64,000 nucleotides of DNA from NCBI GenBank assembly GCA_008508345.1, contig QNGE01001258.1, positions 1-64,000 of the forward strand. Reading direction: 5' to 3'. A program made the position numbers and the translations under genes. Of the stretch, positions 22,661 through 36,479 are shown piece after piece. The notes beneath the pieces are model-generated. The model was not told where the DNA came from and made no database searches. It was given only the letters and a program-made list of their open reading frames with translations. Position 1 is the first letter of the stretch. Each line of letters starts with the position of its first letter. Origin of the DNA: Paragonimus westermani (taxonomy: Eukaryota > Platyhelminthes > Trematoda > Plagiorchiida > Troglotrematidae).

Positions 22661-25020
22661 ACAGACAACTTGCCTTCCAGCCGAAGGAAAGAAAGTTCTT
22701 AAGGAAGAAGCTGAAAGCGAAGTTTAGCTTTTAGAAATATTAGACAAAATGCAATCTACAGACGATGGGTGGAGAGCTCTGCGACTGAAACACTTCTATG
22801 GGTGTCAGTTGGCGCGCTCTTACTTTGATTGCCATAGTTTCCCTGTAATGCGTAACTCCTTGATCGAAATTACATCTGATTGTATTCAACTTGGATTCAT
22901 ATTTATCACAACTGCTTCTCACAATGTCTGAAAATGGAGCAGATGAATCCAGCATTAAAGGAATGACTGTATCTGTACGTAGATATATGTGCTCTACTTG
23001 GTTATATATGAGAATCACCTCAACATATCGGGTGGATGGCGTGAGTTGTCTAATCGTCGAACTAGGCAGATTTATCGGGGTTCTGCGGAATTAAGACAAA
23101 ATGCTCTCTTGGACTTCGCTCATTAGTTATCAACTTGCATTGTGGACATCATAACATACAGTCCCGTAGAATGAGAGATGTGTGACGGAACCAAAATTAC
23201 TTACGGCAGCTAAGAGCTTTCTGCAGACACGGAAATGATTCAACTGGTTCATTAGTTTAATACCTACCCGGCCGGAATGGATGTATCCATTGGTTACTGT
23301 CTTTGTTTTTGTAATGTTTTGCTACTTTAATGTGTGTACAGCTATCGTTAAATCGACTTTGTGCAAACTAACCAGCGTTGACAGCGGCGGTTAGGTCCCG
23401 AAACTACAGGCAGCTGCCCTTCAGTTGGGCCATGTCTCCTTAGACTTATTGATCGGCCTATGCCATTCTCATGTAACTCCTTGTCAGCTGGGTCACAAAT
23501 CGATAGGATGACTCACGTCAGGTAGGTGAAGTGAGCAAATGCTATAAAAATCTGAATTACGCATACCCTATTCAACTAGAGATAATCGAGAAAAGCAGTC
23601 TACTCAGTAGCCTAGGTAATAATTCGTACAAACAGTTCGATTAATGATCAACTGGTTTCCTCACTATACATTTAACCACCAAGGATGCAGTACAAAAGAA
23701 ACTCCGAATTGTTATGTTAAATAAAGCTGCTCGCGGCAAACAACAGTTAAGACATTGAGAATCTAAACACCGAATAGGTTTAATAATAGAATACACATAC
23801 TGTTGCATACGTTTTTTAGCTTTGCGTTCACTTGACTTATGTTTTTCATGGGAAAATATATATCAATATCCGTTTGGTCCACACTTTAAATTTGCATTTT
23901 GGCGCCTAGTGAAATCGTGACTTAGCGTGTAATTTCGTTTTTGCGTACGCTGAATAGTCAAAAACTCCCACGAATGCTCGAGGATACGAGTGCGACATTT
24001 TCAAATCACACACAGATGATAATATGACAGTTTATTTGGGTTGTGGTTACAGTCGGTTTAACTGTTAGTTGCAAGCTTGACCATATATTTTACGCTCAAA
24101 TTCCCTTTGTGAAGGTTCATCCCCTTTGTAGTGTGCTTTCTCGTGTTACGAGTGAATGGTATACAATGATCATTTTTTCAACGTAGAGAAATTCCTATCA
24201 TCAATGAGGATCGATTTATAAATGCATATTTTTTTAACGCTTTGGTTGATGTTTAACTCAGTACGAACGTTTAAACGACATTCATTGATAAAGTATAACA
24301 TACTTGTCACAGCACAAGAAATCACACTGGTTTGCACCCATGAAAGTTCCAAAGCCCACCCTAAATGTAATTTTGAATTATAACCCCTTACTGAAATCTG
24401 ACAGTTCATATAGGTCAGACGGCAGAGGAAGGAACACATACAACAACAATCAGTGATGTTCATTGTTTCAAGCTGACCAGTCGTTTGCCACGAATGTAAC
24501 TTTCGTTGACCTACCCATTTTATCCCTCATTCTCCATCACATGACCAAAGTTTCCTTATCAGTTGCAACACACTTGATTCGTTAACTCCACCACAGTATT
24601 TCTTAATTACCAAACGCTGTGTGTCCCCGTGGACTACCTCACTTTGAGTGACTACTCGGAATGTACGTTTGTTCCCATTTATGATTATGATTGTTTTATA
24701 TTATTCAGTACACAGACATTGCAGGTTGATCAACATAGCATTTGACCCTGATAGACCTCAGGTGCGTAAATTCCCGTGGAAAAGTTTTCGTGCCAATTTA
24801 TACTCTTAGCAGCCACTCACAACTATCGCAAATCCAGTGATATTACGATAGGTGTTATCAAGCTCAGATGTGACGATGACTGTACCTGGTGTCCCAATAT
24901 CGAACACGGTGAGTGCAAACATGGATACAAAGCTATGCACTTGAACTCCCTTACGTTTAGAGCCATATATTTTTATACACCAATGTAACTTTAATATTTG
25001 TACTTTCACCTTAATTAATT
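22660..25020. other. No recognisable gene
   Basis: Short frames only, none with a domain I recognise. The region is AT-rich in places but has no repeat array. Confidence 0.45.
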
Positions 25021-25024
25021 TGAG

Positions 25025-25195
25025 GATATATATATATTGGTTTAGTACATCTGAACCGTACACAGAACGGATATGCGAAAATATATTGTGCGTTGCGCTG
25101 ACGTTCATTATCAAGTAAATCCTTGGTTAAGCCACAACGAGTTAAAAACCAAAGAGTTATATATATATTGGTTTATTACAAATACATCTGAAACA
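25025..25195. repeat. Paired direct repeats with AT run
   Basis: Two similar blocks, about 25025-25056 and 25158-25194, each start with a (at)n run followed by attggttta and then, after a few bases, acatctgaa. They are direct copies about 133 bp apart. They may be internal repeats or ends of an unidentified small element. Confidence 0.5.
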
Positions 25196-25364
25196 TACTG
25201 TTAGTTATTAGAAAAAAATCGGCGGCGGCATTCACTGATGAATGAACATCCGAAAAAATTGCTTCATTCTCTCTGAGCACGCCATTCGGACCGTATTTCG
25301 GTTAGATACTAGCTTAGACCGACTGGTTATTTATCCTAATGATCCAGTTTGTATGGGCGACTAA

Positions 25365-25800
25365 ACAGACTGCGTTTATAGAATCATATGCGGTGATTGT
25401 GATGCCAGCTACATTGGAGAGACAAGCAGACAACTGAAGGTACGTGTACTTCAACAGAAGGGGCACACGGAGTTTCCGCCTAAACACGCCTATCAATTTC
25501 AGAAGCTGAAGAAGGTTCGGCCATTGCACTGCATGCACTGTCAGAAATCCACAACGTATATTTTGATCAAGCTGGAGTGACCCACAAGAGTATATCTTCT
25601 CATGGGAAGCAGTGCTGTGCTGAAGCTCTCACTAGTTACACGTCAGTGTTTTTCGCAGTGAGAGCGATCCGTGGTCTACAGTATGGCGAGGATGGACAAA
25701 CACCAGACACAGACGCATCCTACCTACATCAGTCTCACACGCACTAGATGAACAAGGGATTAGACCAGTCTGCACAGATGCAGTGCAGACTGACCTAACC
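25365..25800 (+). pseudogene. GIY-YIG endonuclease of a second PLE lineage
   Basis: An open plus-strand frame from 25365 to the stop at 25578-25580 begins CVYRIICGDCDASYIGETSR, followed by QLKVRV. This is a GIY-YIG start with both motifs intact (VYR and YIG) and a CxxC pair. A frame change later gives ALHALRNPHNVYFDQAGVTH and then CAEALTSY, matching the AxHxxxxxHxxxxxxxxVxxxxxxxxxRxxxEAL pattern of the domain's second half, including the catalytic Glu. The YIGETSR form differs from the YIGRT form of the other PLE fragments here, suggesting a separate lineage. No reverse transcriptase was found upstream. Confidence 0.6.
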
Positions 25801-28800
25801 ACGGTAAACATGAACTGTGTTCCTTTGATTTCGATTACACCACTCATGAGGAAGGCCACCCGAGGTGGAGGAAACGTAGAGTATCAGAACTTGCTCATAA
25901 AGTCGTGTTGTTCTCAATCTGTTCAGCACTAACATGTTAAACGCAGCGCCCAAACTGTTTGTTTTCACTTGTATCAAACAACTGGAGCAGCAGTTCTTTT
26001 AGGGTTGGCAGACAAGTGTGGGATAATGTAAACAAACCATCATAACCAACACTCGCTTCAGTACAGAAAAACGCATTCAAAGAACAGTCTTCATGCAATT
26101 CATTTGTTTTTCGTACTGTAAATGTTGCGACCTTATTTCTTGCGAGCTAGGTTTTAAACAGTGCAATCACTTTTCGTTTTCAGGCATGCAAGCCCAAAGT
26201 GACGTTACAGAGAAAAATTTCGTCTATCTGCTTGTGCACATTCTTTGGCAAGAGACATGGTGTGAATACGTGAGCTCAGACTGAGCAGTCAGTTACGTGA
26301 ATGAATCTCAGTAAGCAAACGTGTCGACTATTAAAGAGTCACATTCGTGTGCAATACTCACAGACCGTAGGCGCGGCGACATTCTCGAGGTTGGCTGTGT
26401 CAGATGTACGGGGATAATACAAACGAACTGGGGTGCAACGTTTGGGAGAACATTTGGAGACGCATCAACTAAACAGCGCCACTAATAACGTGTATGAGCC
26501 TATTTACTTTCGAAATAATGACCAAGGGTTTTTCAGTAGAAGTTGTTTGATTACTGAAAAAACTGTCACTTTTGTGCCCAAAATTCAATCAAAGTTAGTG
26601 TCCATCTACCGATTAGTTGTTAGACTGTGACGAATTTAGTTGCGGTTCCACTTATTGGATTGGATATGAAATCATTTTGAAACCATTCATTGTGTTATGG
26701 TTCGGCTGATAAACTACAAAATGTTGAAGCTGAATCGTTTGCTGAAGATGGACACTGAGAAAACCAAAGATTACTGTCGTTAAATAAAAACATGAAGAGA
26801 AATTAGGGGTTAAGGTAGCCTGAAAATCAGAGATAAAACGGCCTGATGAAAATGTCTTTCCTTCCCCGGTTTCCTTCAGAATAACGGCCTGTACAAAATT
26901 ACAAAATTGAGGGTGCAAATTTTACAAATTGCTTCAGCTACTGTTGAAATAAGCCTAGTAAAAACCGCTTTGAATTGTGAGGATACTGTCGTGAACCGAT
27001 GAGGATTTCTGAGGAACACAGTCGAAAAGCTTCTCAACAGTTTGTATAATTTTAGCCATCATTTTATGAAAACATGTTATTTGTGTAGAATCAGTTAGGA
27101 TTCACAGCTATACGTAGTCTGTAGAGGCAACTATAGAACTCTTGATTTGGGAAGAACAGGACAGAATATTGAAAGTTCACTCAGATAAGACTGATTCTCT
27201 ACGCAAATAATTAGGCATGGGATTTTATCGATAGCAAGTATCGGCCAAATAATTTGGTGGCGTGTGCAGTTCGGCGAGACGGGAAGAAAGGAGAGGTCAT
27301 GCAAGATTTCGGTGCATCAATTCAGTGTGTTACATGTAAAAATGTGGGGACTATTCGGCCACTATTCAGTGTAGACGCAGATAATTGATCTAGAGTACGA
27401 TACTTTGACCAATAGGGTATGGGAGCATTTGGGACTGAAGTGATGCAGACGACCGACCCTGGTCGCCTAACGGGATGGCAATGGCGCGCCAGTGGTCATG
27501 AAGGTCCGGCCGTTCGAGCTTACCGATGGACGATTTGCCATCGCGGTCTGGAAGTCATTTGTACAAAACCGAACATAAATTTCATTACTTCTGACCAGGA
27601 TAAAAAATACACTTTTGCTTAATGAGATGATATGTTAGGATTAAAAGTTCGTTTTATGTGAAATATTTCGGGAAAAAACTCGCCATAATAATGAAACGAC
27701 TTTCTCTACCGCTCGGTCTATTTCTTCATTTCGAGTTTGAAAAGACTATTCGAGAACAATCTTTGACGGTCGCGATTCATGAGGCTCAGAGCTCTGTGGA
27801 ACACACTCATCAAAAACAACCAAATCGTGAACAGAATTCGGTTTAGTATCCACAAGAGGACCAAAATATAAAATTTAGTAGAGGCGGCGTCATCGTTTTG
27901 AATGCTCAACATCTGAACCGTTTCATTTGCAAAATTCACTGATAACTCCCTACATTTTCTTGCCTAATTTTACCAACGCCGACCACCTGGTACAAATCAG
28001 GTCACCAAATTTCACATAACTTAACGAAAAAAGGTAAGTATGTGCGTTTTTTTAACATAACATGTTAAATCTGGCTGTCTGTCAAAACATATCAAATATT
28101 CCAAAAGAAGTATGGCCGTAGCTTTTTCTTACCTTACGTTTTATGATGTTACGGGGTGCACTAAGTTTACAGGATCATCAACACGTTTGTGACGAATAGG
28201 GATTTCATGAGATAACCACCAGTAATAGCCTTGAAAAACATTGTTAAAAACGTTTCTGCCAATTCACGATACGATTATTAACTCAATGGAAACTCAGGTG
28301 TGGCCTATGACACATGAGTGTCAACAATGAATATGTATATGTACTATCTCATCCGTAAGCTTTAGGCAGTTCTGTGAATGAAAACCGACTGGGACCGCGC
28401 TTTTCAACGTTACTGATTAGTGGGTGAGTTGGTACTACTCGCAAATGCTTTGGGATGTGCTTCTCGGTCCTGGTTTCAAGCAGTGTTTCTGTCCTACCAA
28501 TGCACGTGTTTCTGCAACTGCAGAAAAACTTATGGATACGATGGCTGGTAGAAAACGCAGCCTTGATTTTTCAACGGGGTTTGAAGTAACTTTCCTACGT
28601 TATACACACTTTTCAGAGCGGCAGTGATCATCTATCCAAAGATGATCATCTCGGAACGGGAGTGCGATGTAGACTCCTTTTTTACACACTTTCACAGTTG
28701 TACTCCATTTCCAGATGAAGCGCTTCGGGGAATTTCTTGGCATCAGACGCTTCGTTCAAAGTCTTGCTGAAAGTTGACTAATCACAAGTTCTTAGATTTG

Positions 28801-31467
28801 TCGAAGCACTGTTAATCAGCCGTTGGCAGTCGGTTTAGTGCGCCCGTAAACAACTGTCTGTCATTCTCTGCTTGCCACAGGCTTAGTTGTGAGTATTGCT
28901 CACGATCGAGCCAAATTTGTACTTTTAAACTTTCCACCTGAATTTTATTGTTCTGGCTTCATGCTATGAATGATGAGAGGGCGCAAACTGATTTTCCAAC
29001 GCAGTTTGTGTCTTCCGCTTATCGGATTCGTAACAAACAAATATGAAGACTTCGCGCTGAGGTATTGCAAGTTAGAGCTCAGATTTCAGATCAGCGTGGT
29101 TGTGAAAAGATTTTGCAAACTTTGTGTATCCATCATATCTGTTGTGCCGGTCGTTGAATATCATAATCAACTGCTGGTGGCTACAACAGCTAATAATTCA
29201 ATAAACCGTATTATTCTATTTCGACCACCTGATGACTCATGTGGGTCTACTGTTCTTCTGCCAGAACAAAATGTGTGAAATGCGAGGAACGTCATACACT
29301 TATACCTGGTCAGATTTTATGACTTTATTTAGTGAGTGATACGTTTTATTCGTTACATTTCTGTGGAACAGTTGTGCATTTTGACTGCAAGCTATTTAGG
29401 GTTTGTCAAAGTTGACGTACTTTGGTGCCTTCCGGTTCAACTCATTGGGCTGCTTAAAACGTAAAGACAGTTTGTCTCAATAGCTTAACACAACGACTGC
29501 ACCCTAATCAAGTTCGAGATTCGAGTGGATGCCTGGCTTTGTTCATTAACTCTCTGGTCACTCTGTTGTTGAGGTACCAGCGATTTCCTTGTTAAGCCAA
29601 CGATTACAAGTAGTATCCCACGAAGAGTTGTTACACCTGAAACAGCACCACTTGACTTGTTGTAGAACCATTCTTGACGACTAGCAAGTGGCCTGTCAAA
29701 CACTCTTCTTGTGGTAGTACGTTTCTAATATGATCAAAGGTCTATCAGCAAATAAACATTTAGTGGCCGGCTGAAAAAATGAAACAATGACCAGAAGGCA
29801 GTGTTACACACAAGCGCATTCGAATTATGGAAAAAGCCGCCTAATTATTATTAGCAAACTCGAACGACAGCATTTCTTATAGGTCAGCAGTGGAGCTAGT
29901 CAATTCCATCTCTCGACAGGTCACATTTCTCGAAACCACCTTGATTCTCGTGCCCCTCTTTTCTGAAAAGAATCACTACTAATACCAGTTTAAGGTCAAA
30001 TTCAACCGGAATATTGTTCATTTTATCAAATTCATGCTGACAATTCAGCACTGTCGAAGACAAACAGTTTACGAAAATTTGTTTTGAATACAAATTCTTC
30101 CTATGAAACTAATGGCTAACATAAATACCTGAAGATTAATTCAACGTCTTCCTAAAGCCGCACTAGCAAAAAATGACCAATTCGTGTTTTCGAACAGTGC
30201 TATACGTATTGACCCGTATTGGCATGGTGACCGTTAGATCAACCAACTATTTCAGACACGAACTGGCCTCGTTAGTTCCACTGACCCACTTACATTCAAA
30301 TCCGCGGCTGAAACAACCCAAAAATTAACAGTCGAAATGCGAAACTGATGTTTCCGAACTAAGCCACCCAAGCAATACGCTTGGTCTTTCCTGAGATAGT
30401 TTTCGTGTGTAGTTTAATCCGGTTTGTTACAGTTGAAACTTACACAAGACGCGAGTTCTTCAAGCTAAAATACAGGTTATATTACCCACCAATGAATGTG
30501 CATTTCACTGATCCAGTCTGAATAAGTGTATATCGGTGTACACTCAGGAGGCCATGTTTACAGCACAAACAGAGAACTGCTCCGAAAACACTTAATGCAA
30601 ATTGCATTGTCTTTGATTGGAAATATGGCACCATTATATATGTACTACCTGAGAAACCACGCGTTAAGAGTAGCCAACTTTGTCTGCTGATGCATAAGAG
30701 TCCTCTGTAAAAACAGCTCTCCCTGTGATTAAATAACTCAGGTCATTCACAATGTCTATAATTCTTAGCGGTTCCCATGTTGGGCCTTCACCCATCCACT
30801 TGTAAAAGTTGCAGCGGTTCCTTATTTAGAGTGGCTGTTCTTATGATATATTACTTCAGATCTAAAAGCAGATAGTACGATGAAATCCAACTTGCTCCTT
30901 CTAACAGAATCATGTCACGTGAGTCCATTCTTCACAGTCCATTCGCCTTTCATTTATTTTGGTTCTTGCGGCCAACTCATCGAGTTAAAAGTGAGTATGA
31001 TGAGTCGCGTGCTTGGATGGTGTAATCCACCTTGCTCAAATTTTATCGGAAAGTATACAATACACATGAGTTGATATAACCGAGTGCTTAATCGCACATG
31101 CTGTGCTGGTTATTCATGCAAAATCTTCCAGAGTCATGTAAACCGGGTGTCGGTTGCTATACACAACGATCCTGGGCGGTACGTTCAGAAACTGCGTGTT
31201 TCTCTGTTCCGGCTTCTTTGGTAACTTTGGATCATAAAACACATTTGTACTGTACAAATCGTTTGTTCATCTGGAAATTTCTAGGCAGCAATAAACACAC
31301 TATTTGACTAACAGACAGGTCGTCATGTTTTACACATATTAGGAGCATAAGATTGAATCACAGGAAAGTATATGCTAACTAATTTTGCCCTTCTCCTTTG
31401 AGTTGATGACGTCTTTAGAGCAGCGCAGCCGTATAGAAATCTGAAGGTAGTTTGGGAAAGATACAAT
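25800..31467. other. No recognisable gene
   Basis: A long stretch with only short frames and no identifiable domain. No ribozyme, tRNA-like sequence or terminal repeat was noticed. It may be intergenic or intronic. Confidence 0.4.
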
Positions 31468-31584
31468 CACGGAAAATCTGGACTTTGACTGGGCTCGAAC
31501 AAGCAGCAGAAACAACATGCCCAGATGTGGCAAATGCTATACCAGCCGAAATACGAGGTCACACCGGAAACCCAGAAATTTCAC
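31468..31584 (-). mobile_element. Second SINE-like family, copy 1
   Basis: The minus strand shows tttcggctggtatagc, resembling a pol III A box, then about 30 bp later cttgttcgagccc, resembling a B box, followed by agtcaaagtccaga. The same blocks occur at 31735-31862 and 49430-49540. The spacing suits a tRNA-derived SINE head. No complete tRNA fold was built. Confidence 0.5.
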
Positions 31585-31734
31585 ATTAGTACCTAGTGAC
31601 CCACCGAACCAACCTTGTCACATGGAATCCATCAAATGATCTAGCCGGTTGACTGCCCGGGCGGGATTTCTCGATCGGTTCACCCTGGATTCCACCAACG
31701 CCACCGATGAACACAGACACTGAATCAGTGATAT

Positions 31735-31862
31735 GTGTGAATTTCCCGTGAAATTTTCGAGCACCTAACGTGGCTTCGTTGCACAGCTAATAAAGCGTTT
31801 GTCGTGTCTGAGCTTGTTGTTTCTGTCGCTGTTTCGAATCCAGCCGAGGTCCAGATTATTCG
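31735..31862 (+). mobile_element. Second SINE-like family, copy 2
   Basis: The plus strand shows ttgcacagctaataaagcg (A-box-like), ttgtttctg, and ctgtttcgaatcc (B-box-like), ending in gaggtccagatta. It is the inverted neighbour of copy 1, about 150 bp away. Confidence 0.5.
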
Positions 31863-34800
31863 TAAATGGGTCTATTCTGAATTAACAGATTTGAAACAAT
31901 TCATCAGTACTTTGAAGAAAATGTCCAGAAACTGAAATGTAGGTTTCTAGCTGACTATTTACATCAGGAGCGTTGTGAAGTACCTGGTTATGTGGGCTGC
32001 AATGCATCCACGACAGTCGGCTCAGATGGCTCGTGATTGGATTAGATTCTATTTTCGTTATTTACTGTTCACAGTGAAGAAGTTTTCGTTGACATTCAAA
32101 TGGCGTCCTTCAGGTCAGGTCTAATTCTCAAACACGTAAAACTCTTACAAATTCAGCCGCCAAAATTATTCAGTTGTGAATTCTTGTCAACGTTAGAGGC
32201 ATTCCCAAGAGTGGTTGTGTTTTCAGTTATCGGTTAATTCGTGAATAAATTCTGTCGGTTTCCGCCATCTCCTTGGTTTGCTAGTTTGCACTTGGTCACC
32301 AGGAAGCACTGACTCTGCTTCTGAGCCAGTCTGGGTGATGCCGCTTGCATGGTTGGGGACAACACGGGAACTCCATTGGTTACGGAAACCAGCTAAAGAC
32401 ACTGGTCAATCTTTCTCCTTGAAATCTTTGGCATTGTCATCAAATTTTCATCAGTAATTTTTTCTCTACCCTTCTACATACTCATCAGTCTATCATCTGT
32501 TTAACATTGTCCGGGTCGAGCGCAATCAAAACGATACTACCTAAAGTTCAACGTTTACATTCTTACAAGTGGCTTGCATCAAACGTTCGTGGGCGTTGTC
32601 GATACTAACTTATGTTACTAAAAAATGAGCAAGGTTTAGTTGCGTTCTGTTCTACGTTTCACAGTTGAGTCAAGCATTCATCTATAGACATCAACCACAG
32701 CATGTTGCAAATTACTTGCCATGGGATTTACTCGAAAAGATGTACTAGATTACCTTCGCAAAATGCATACGCTCCAGTTGTATGGATGAAAATGATATGA
32801 AATCGGTTGCATATATTTACAAGAGAGGTACTATTGTAATGGACATCCGGGCAGGTTTTCAGTTTTGGTGCCCCACAGAAGATAAATATTGCTGATAGCT
32901 ACGAAGGTAAATGCAAGTGCTGGTGACATACCAGACAAGTCTTCAGATTGATCCGACAGACGTCAAACTTGTTAGCTAGAAGTACAAAACTACATAGGAC
33001 CTTTTGGAAACAAAAACCGACAAACTAATGAGACATAAACAATCTACAAACAGTACAGAGGAGTCGGCCCAAGTTGATAGAGAACAACGGGTTGTGGAAC
33101 AATAAAACTGGATTATATTATTGGGTGGATATACCGACCTTTTTCTTTCCAGCCTGTTGATCAATACGAAGACGTTAACTACTTGCACATACCCAATAAA
33201 TCGGTTGGCTTTCTCGTGTTTGTATTAAGATGTGTGTAGATTTTAGTGGTGCTTTGCTTCCGTTTACATCCATTGTACTTTCCTCAAAACCCTTACCAGT
33301 GTAGTGACCTTTATCTTCGTAGACAGGGATCTTGATTAAGTTCATTTGATTACTCGAATTTGGATTTTTCTAGTTGGTCCTCGAATGTGAATGTAGCACA
33401 TTTGATTAGGAAAGTTATTTGATTTCTGGTGTACACTTTTATAGTCCAGGTGTGCACAGTCTGGAAATGCTTACCAGAGTTTGTTGATTCTATCACAACA
33501 GAAGTTGAATTTAAATACAGACTCGACAGAAATATTCCCTTATATTTTTTGTTGTACGATTTTCCTATGCCGGATTAGTATCGATTCCTAGTTCGCCCAT
33601 TATCCTGCAACTTTCTCTGCTGGCCTCCCAGAAACAGAAAAAACCTAATTTGTCTATTCTCTCTAAACCGTCCCTAATAGACTCACGTGTAAAATAACAC
33701 TCTTAACTTCCTCCAATCTGTGAAATTTCTATGATTTTTATAAGGAGCTTTTAATGCAAGCAAAATTAAGGCCTAATTTCCAGTCGCATGACCATCTGCA
33801 CATTTATTAATCTGATGAACAAGAGAAAATTCTGGGTAATGCATGAGTAGATTATCATGCTGGATTGTTAATAGCTGAACAGTGAAGCATTTTGCTTTTG
33901 TTCGGAGAAGTAGCATAGCAAATCGATCATATGATTAGGTACCAAGTACCTTAAAAGTATACGCTTCTAAGACCTGACCATATTTAGTAATTTTCGTTTC
34001 CATAATTTCTATCTTTACACTTGAACCAAGTTACTCACATGGCTATATGGTATCCTGGTGCTATTTTGAATCTAGCTGAATCCCAGATTCTCCGTACTTG
34101 GGGCACATTTAAGTACCCTCTCTCAAAGAGATTTTTCTGCGGTTTCCTATCTCGTGTTTTAAGATGGTCAACCGTAATCGCTAGAAGACCTGCAAAGAAA
34201 GTTGTTACAATATAAACAATATATTCCCAATCTTACAACTTCTCTGATTTAAATCTGTTCTGCTCAACAATTAATGAACCGGACTAACAGAAGCCACAGG
34301 CAATCAATGCGTTTCATGCAAACAGACCATCTGGTTGACTAGAGCAACTCATTCAATGTATCATTGTGCAATCTTTAAATCAAGCTTTTAAAGATTTGTT
34401 ATGCGATGACTACGAAAACTGAACAACTTGTGTTTTGTGCCCAAGAAGTTGTTGATGTAAAATTTGTTAGCCACAGCAATACTTACGCTATTTTTCATTA
34501 ACGCCGATCAAACCTGTCCTTTTCTGCCTGTTTTGCATTCAGTCACTGAACCTCACATGTAATTATTAGAATCACAAAACGTGTGTTACAAGAAACGTTT
34601 ATTCGGGTCGACATTCAACTAAAACGGTCCTGGTTATGCATAAATAAAGATGACAATTGTGGCGGAACTGATAGATTGAGCAAGAGAGGCTGGTCAACGT
34701 GGCCAGAGTCACTTGTGTGACTAATTAGAGCAAATGAGATGCATATGCCTCATTCTAATCACGTACACTAATCGTATCAGTGAATTAGGTCAGAAGGGTC

Positions 34801-35009
34801 ATGTGTGTTGCCTAATATTATTCTCAGTAAGACCACTACGAGTCACCAAGTTACAATGAAACGACGTCACGTATTAGGTTGATAAACCTGGAAGAGAAGG
34901 AAGGGTTGTATGGGGCAGAAAACGTGAGTTGTTAGTTATCAACAGTTGTATGGTAATTCGTTACAAACTAATTTACTGAATAGCTCCAGAAACACAATTA
35001 ATTTCCGAA
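31863..35009. other. No recognisable gene
   Basis: Short frames without recognised domains. The last few hundred bases may contain the decayed 5' part of the PLE that follows, but no motif could be read there. Confidence 0.4.
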
Positions 35010-35160
35010 TGAAGAAAGGAATGTCATTACGTTTTGCTTGCCTTACGGCCTACCAAAAACTCACATGTCTGGGATGCCAATTAGGCCAATTTCGGCAATG
35101 AAAAACACCTTACCACAAATTAGCACGCTGGTTGGCCACTATTCTAACCCAGTAGAATAG

Positions 35161-35793
35161 AAATTTCAGAAATACTCCACTAAAGATTCTTTTGAATTGA
35201 TCAGTGACTTTGGCGGAATCAATCTTGCCAACGAACTGAAATGCTCTATAGATGTTCAGTCACTTTTCACAAATGTCCCACTGCATGAAACGATTGACTA
35301 CATTTGTGAGCTCGTTGAAATGAGTGACACTTCGTTGCCACTTCCCACCGACATATTGAACGAAACTTTGCTGCTCTGTACTGAGAATGTCAGCTTTCGT
35401 TTTCTCGAGCAGTCCTACCGTCAAACAGACGGAATAGCCATGGGAAGTCCATTAGGTCTCATCTTAGAAGACTTTTTCATGCTGAAAATTGAGCAACAGC
35501 TAGCTACGGAGATAGAAAACTTGTCATATTACAAGCGTTACATCGATGACACCTTAATTCTCAGTCGATCCAAACAGATGGTAGATAACCTGGTACAACG
35601 TCTAAATAGTTGTCATCCTAATCTAAAGGTCACTTGTGAATTTGAGGTCGGCAACTGCCTGCCATTTCTAGATATCCTAACAAGTCGTCCGGTGGATGGC
35701 TCTCTTAGAAGAACCGTGTATAGGAATCCCACATGGTCAAGTCAATATCCAAACTTTAACAGTTTCACACCGATCCAACCAAAGGAGCACTAG
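35161..35793 (+). pseudogene. PLE reverse transcriptase
   Basis: The frame is open from just after a TAG at 35158-35160 and reads KYSTKDSFELISDFGGINL onward. It carries motif A (CSIDVQSLFTNVPL, catalytic Asp), motif B (TDGIAMGSPLGLIL), motif C (YYKRYIDDTLIL, the YxDD box) and the later CLPFLDILTSR and VYRNPT segments. All are hallmarks of the telomerase-related reverse transcriptase of Penelope-like elements. The frame ends early at PIQPKEH. The thumb continues in another frame as GALVTTLFKRVRRICTPDSL, so a single frameshift breaks the protein. The catalytic Asps are all present. Confidence 0.9.
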
Positions 35794-36410
35794 TAACTAC
35801 TCTCTTCAAACGAGTAAGGCGAATCTGTACGCCCGACAGCCTCGCGGAGGAACTAGATCTGATTACGTCTGTCCTACAATCAAATGGTTACCCCAGAAGC
35901 TTCATAGACAGGCACAGTAGACAAAAATCACCACCCGAAAAGGTGGTCACTGTAGAGAAAAAGAGAGTCTACATAATGCTACCTTTTAGGGGTGATAATG
36001 TCATGTGGCAAACAACACAACGATTAAGAAATTTAATCAAAATAACGTTTAAAACAGCTGACCTCCGTGTAATCGCTCGGACTCAGAAGCTAGTAGTGCC
36101 TTCAGCCAAAGGAGATCGGCCTATCGGTGCCACTTCACATTGTGTTTACCAAATTGTATGTAACTGCGGAACCCAGAGATGCTTGATCTCCAGAATGAAG
36201 GAACATTTACCTAAATGTGTACAAAAGTCCGTGTTACCGGAGAATGGTAATGTTTCTGAAACGCATAAACAGCCAGTTTCCTCAGTCGCTAGACACGTCT
36301 TGACCACCGGTCATGCTATCGATCCATCTTGTGCACTCGAAATCCTGTTGCGTCATTCTAACCCGAGATTCTTACGGTTTGTTGCAGCGGTTGCAATTAG
36401 TCGACTCTAA
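35787..36410 (+). pseudogene. PLE thumb, linker and deleted GIY-YIG endonuclease
   Basis: After the frameshift the frame is open from about 35787 to the stop at 36408-36410. It encodes the thumb (RRICTPDSLAEELDLITSVL), linker (VVTVEKKRVYIMLPFRGDNV) and endonuclease start CVYQIVCNCGTQRCLISRMK, EHLPKCV. Related copies have CxCGxxYIGRTxRxLSxRxxEH, so the YIGRT part has been lost by a small in-frame deletion while flanking residues are kept. The second half (SSVARHVLTTGHAIDP...) is present. The domain would not cut DNA as it stands. After the stop, an ALCVQKQLFVNLTL piece of the usual C-terminus remains readable. Confidence 0.85.
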
Positions 36411-36479
36411 CCAGCTCTTTGTGTTCAGAAACAACTGTTCGTGAACTTGACCCTTCTCTGAACTTAATGACTTGTCCTA

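Noticed and set aside
22749..23018. Overlapping sense and antisense frames near 22.75-23.0 kb as a coding region
   Set aside because: Both strands are open for short distances with no motif on either, which is typical of chance frames.
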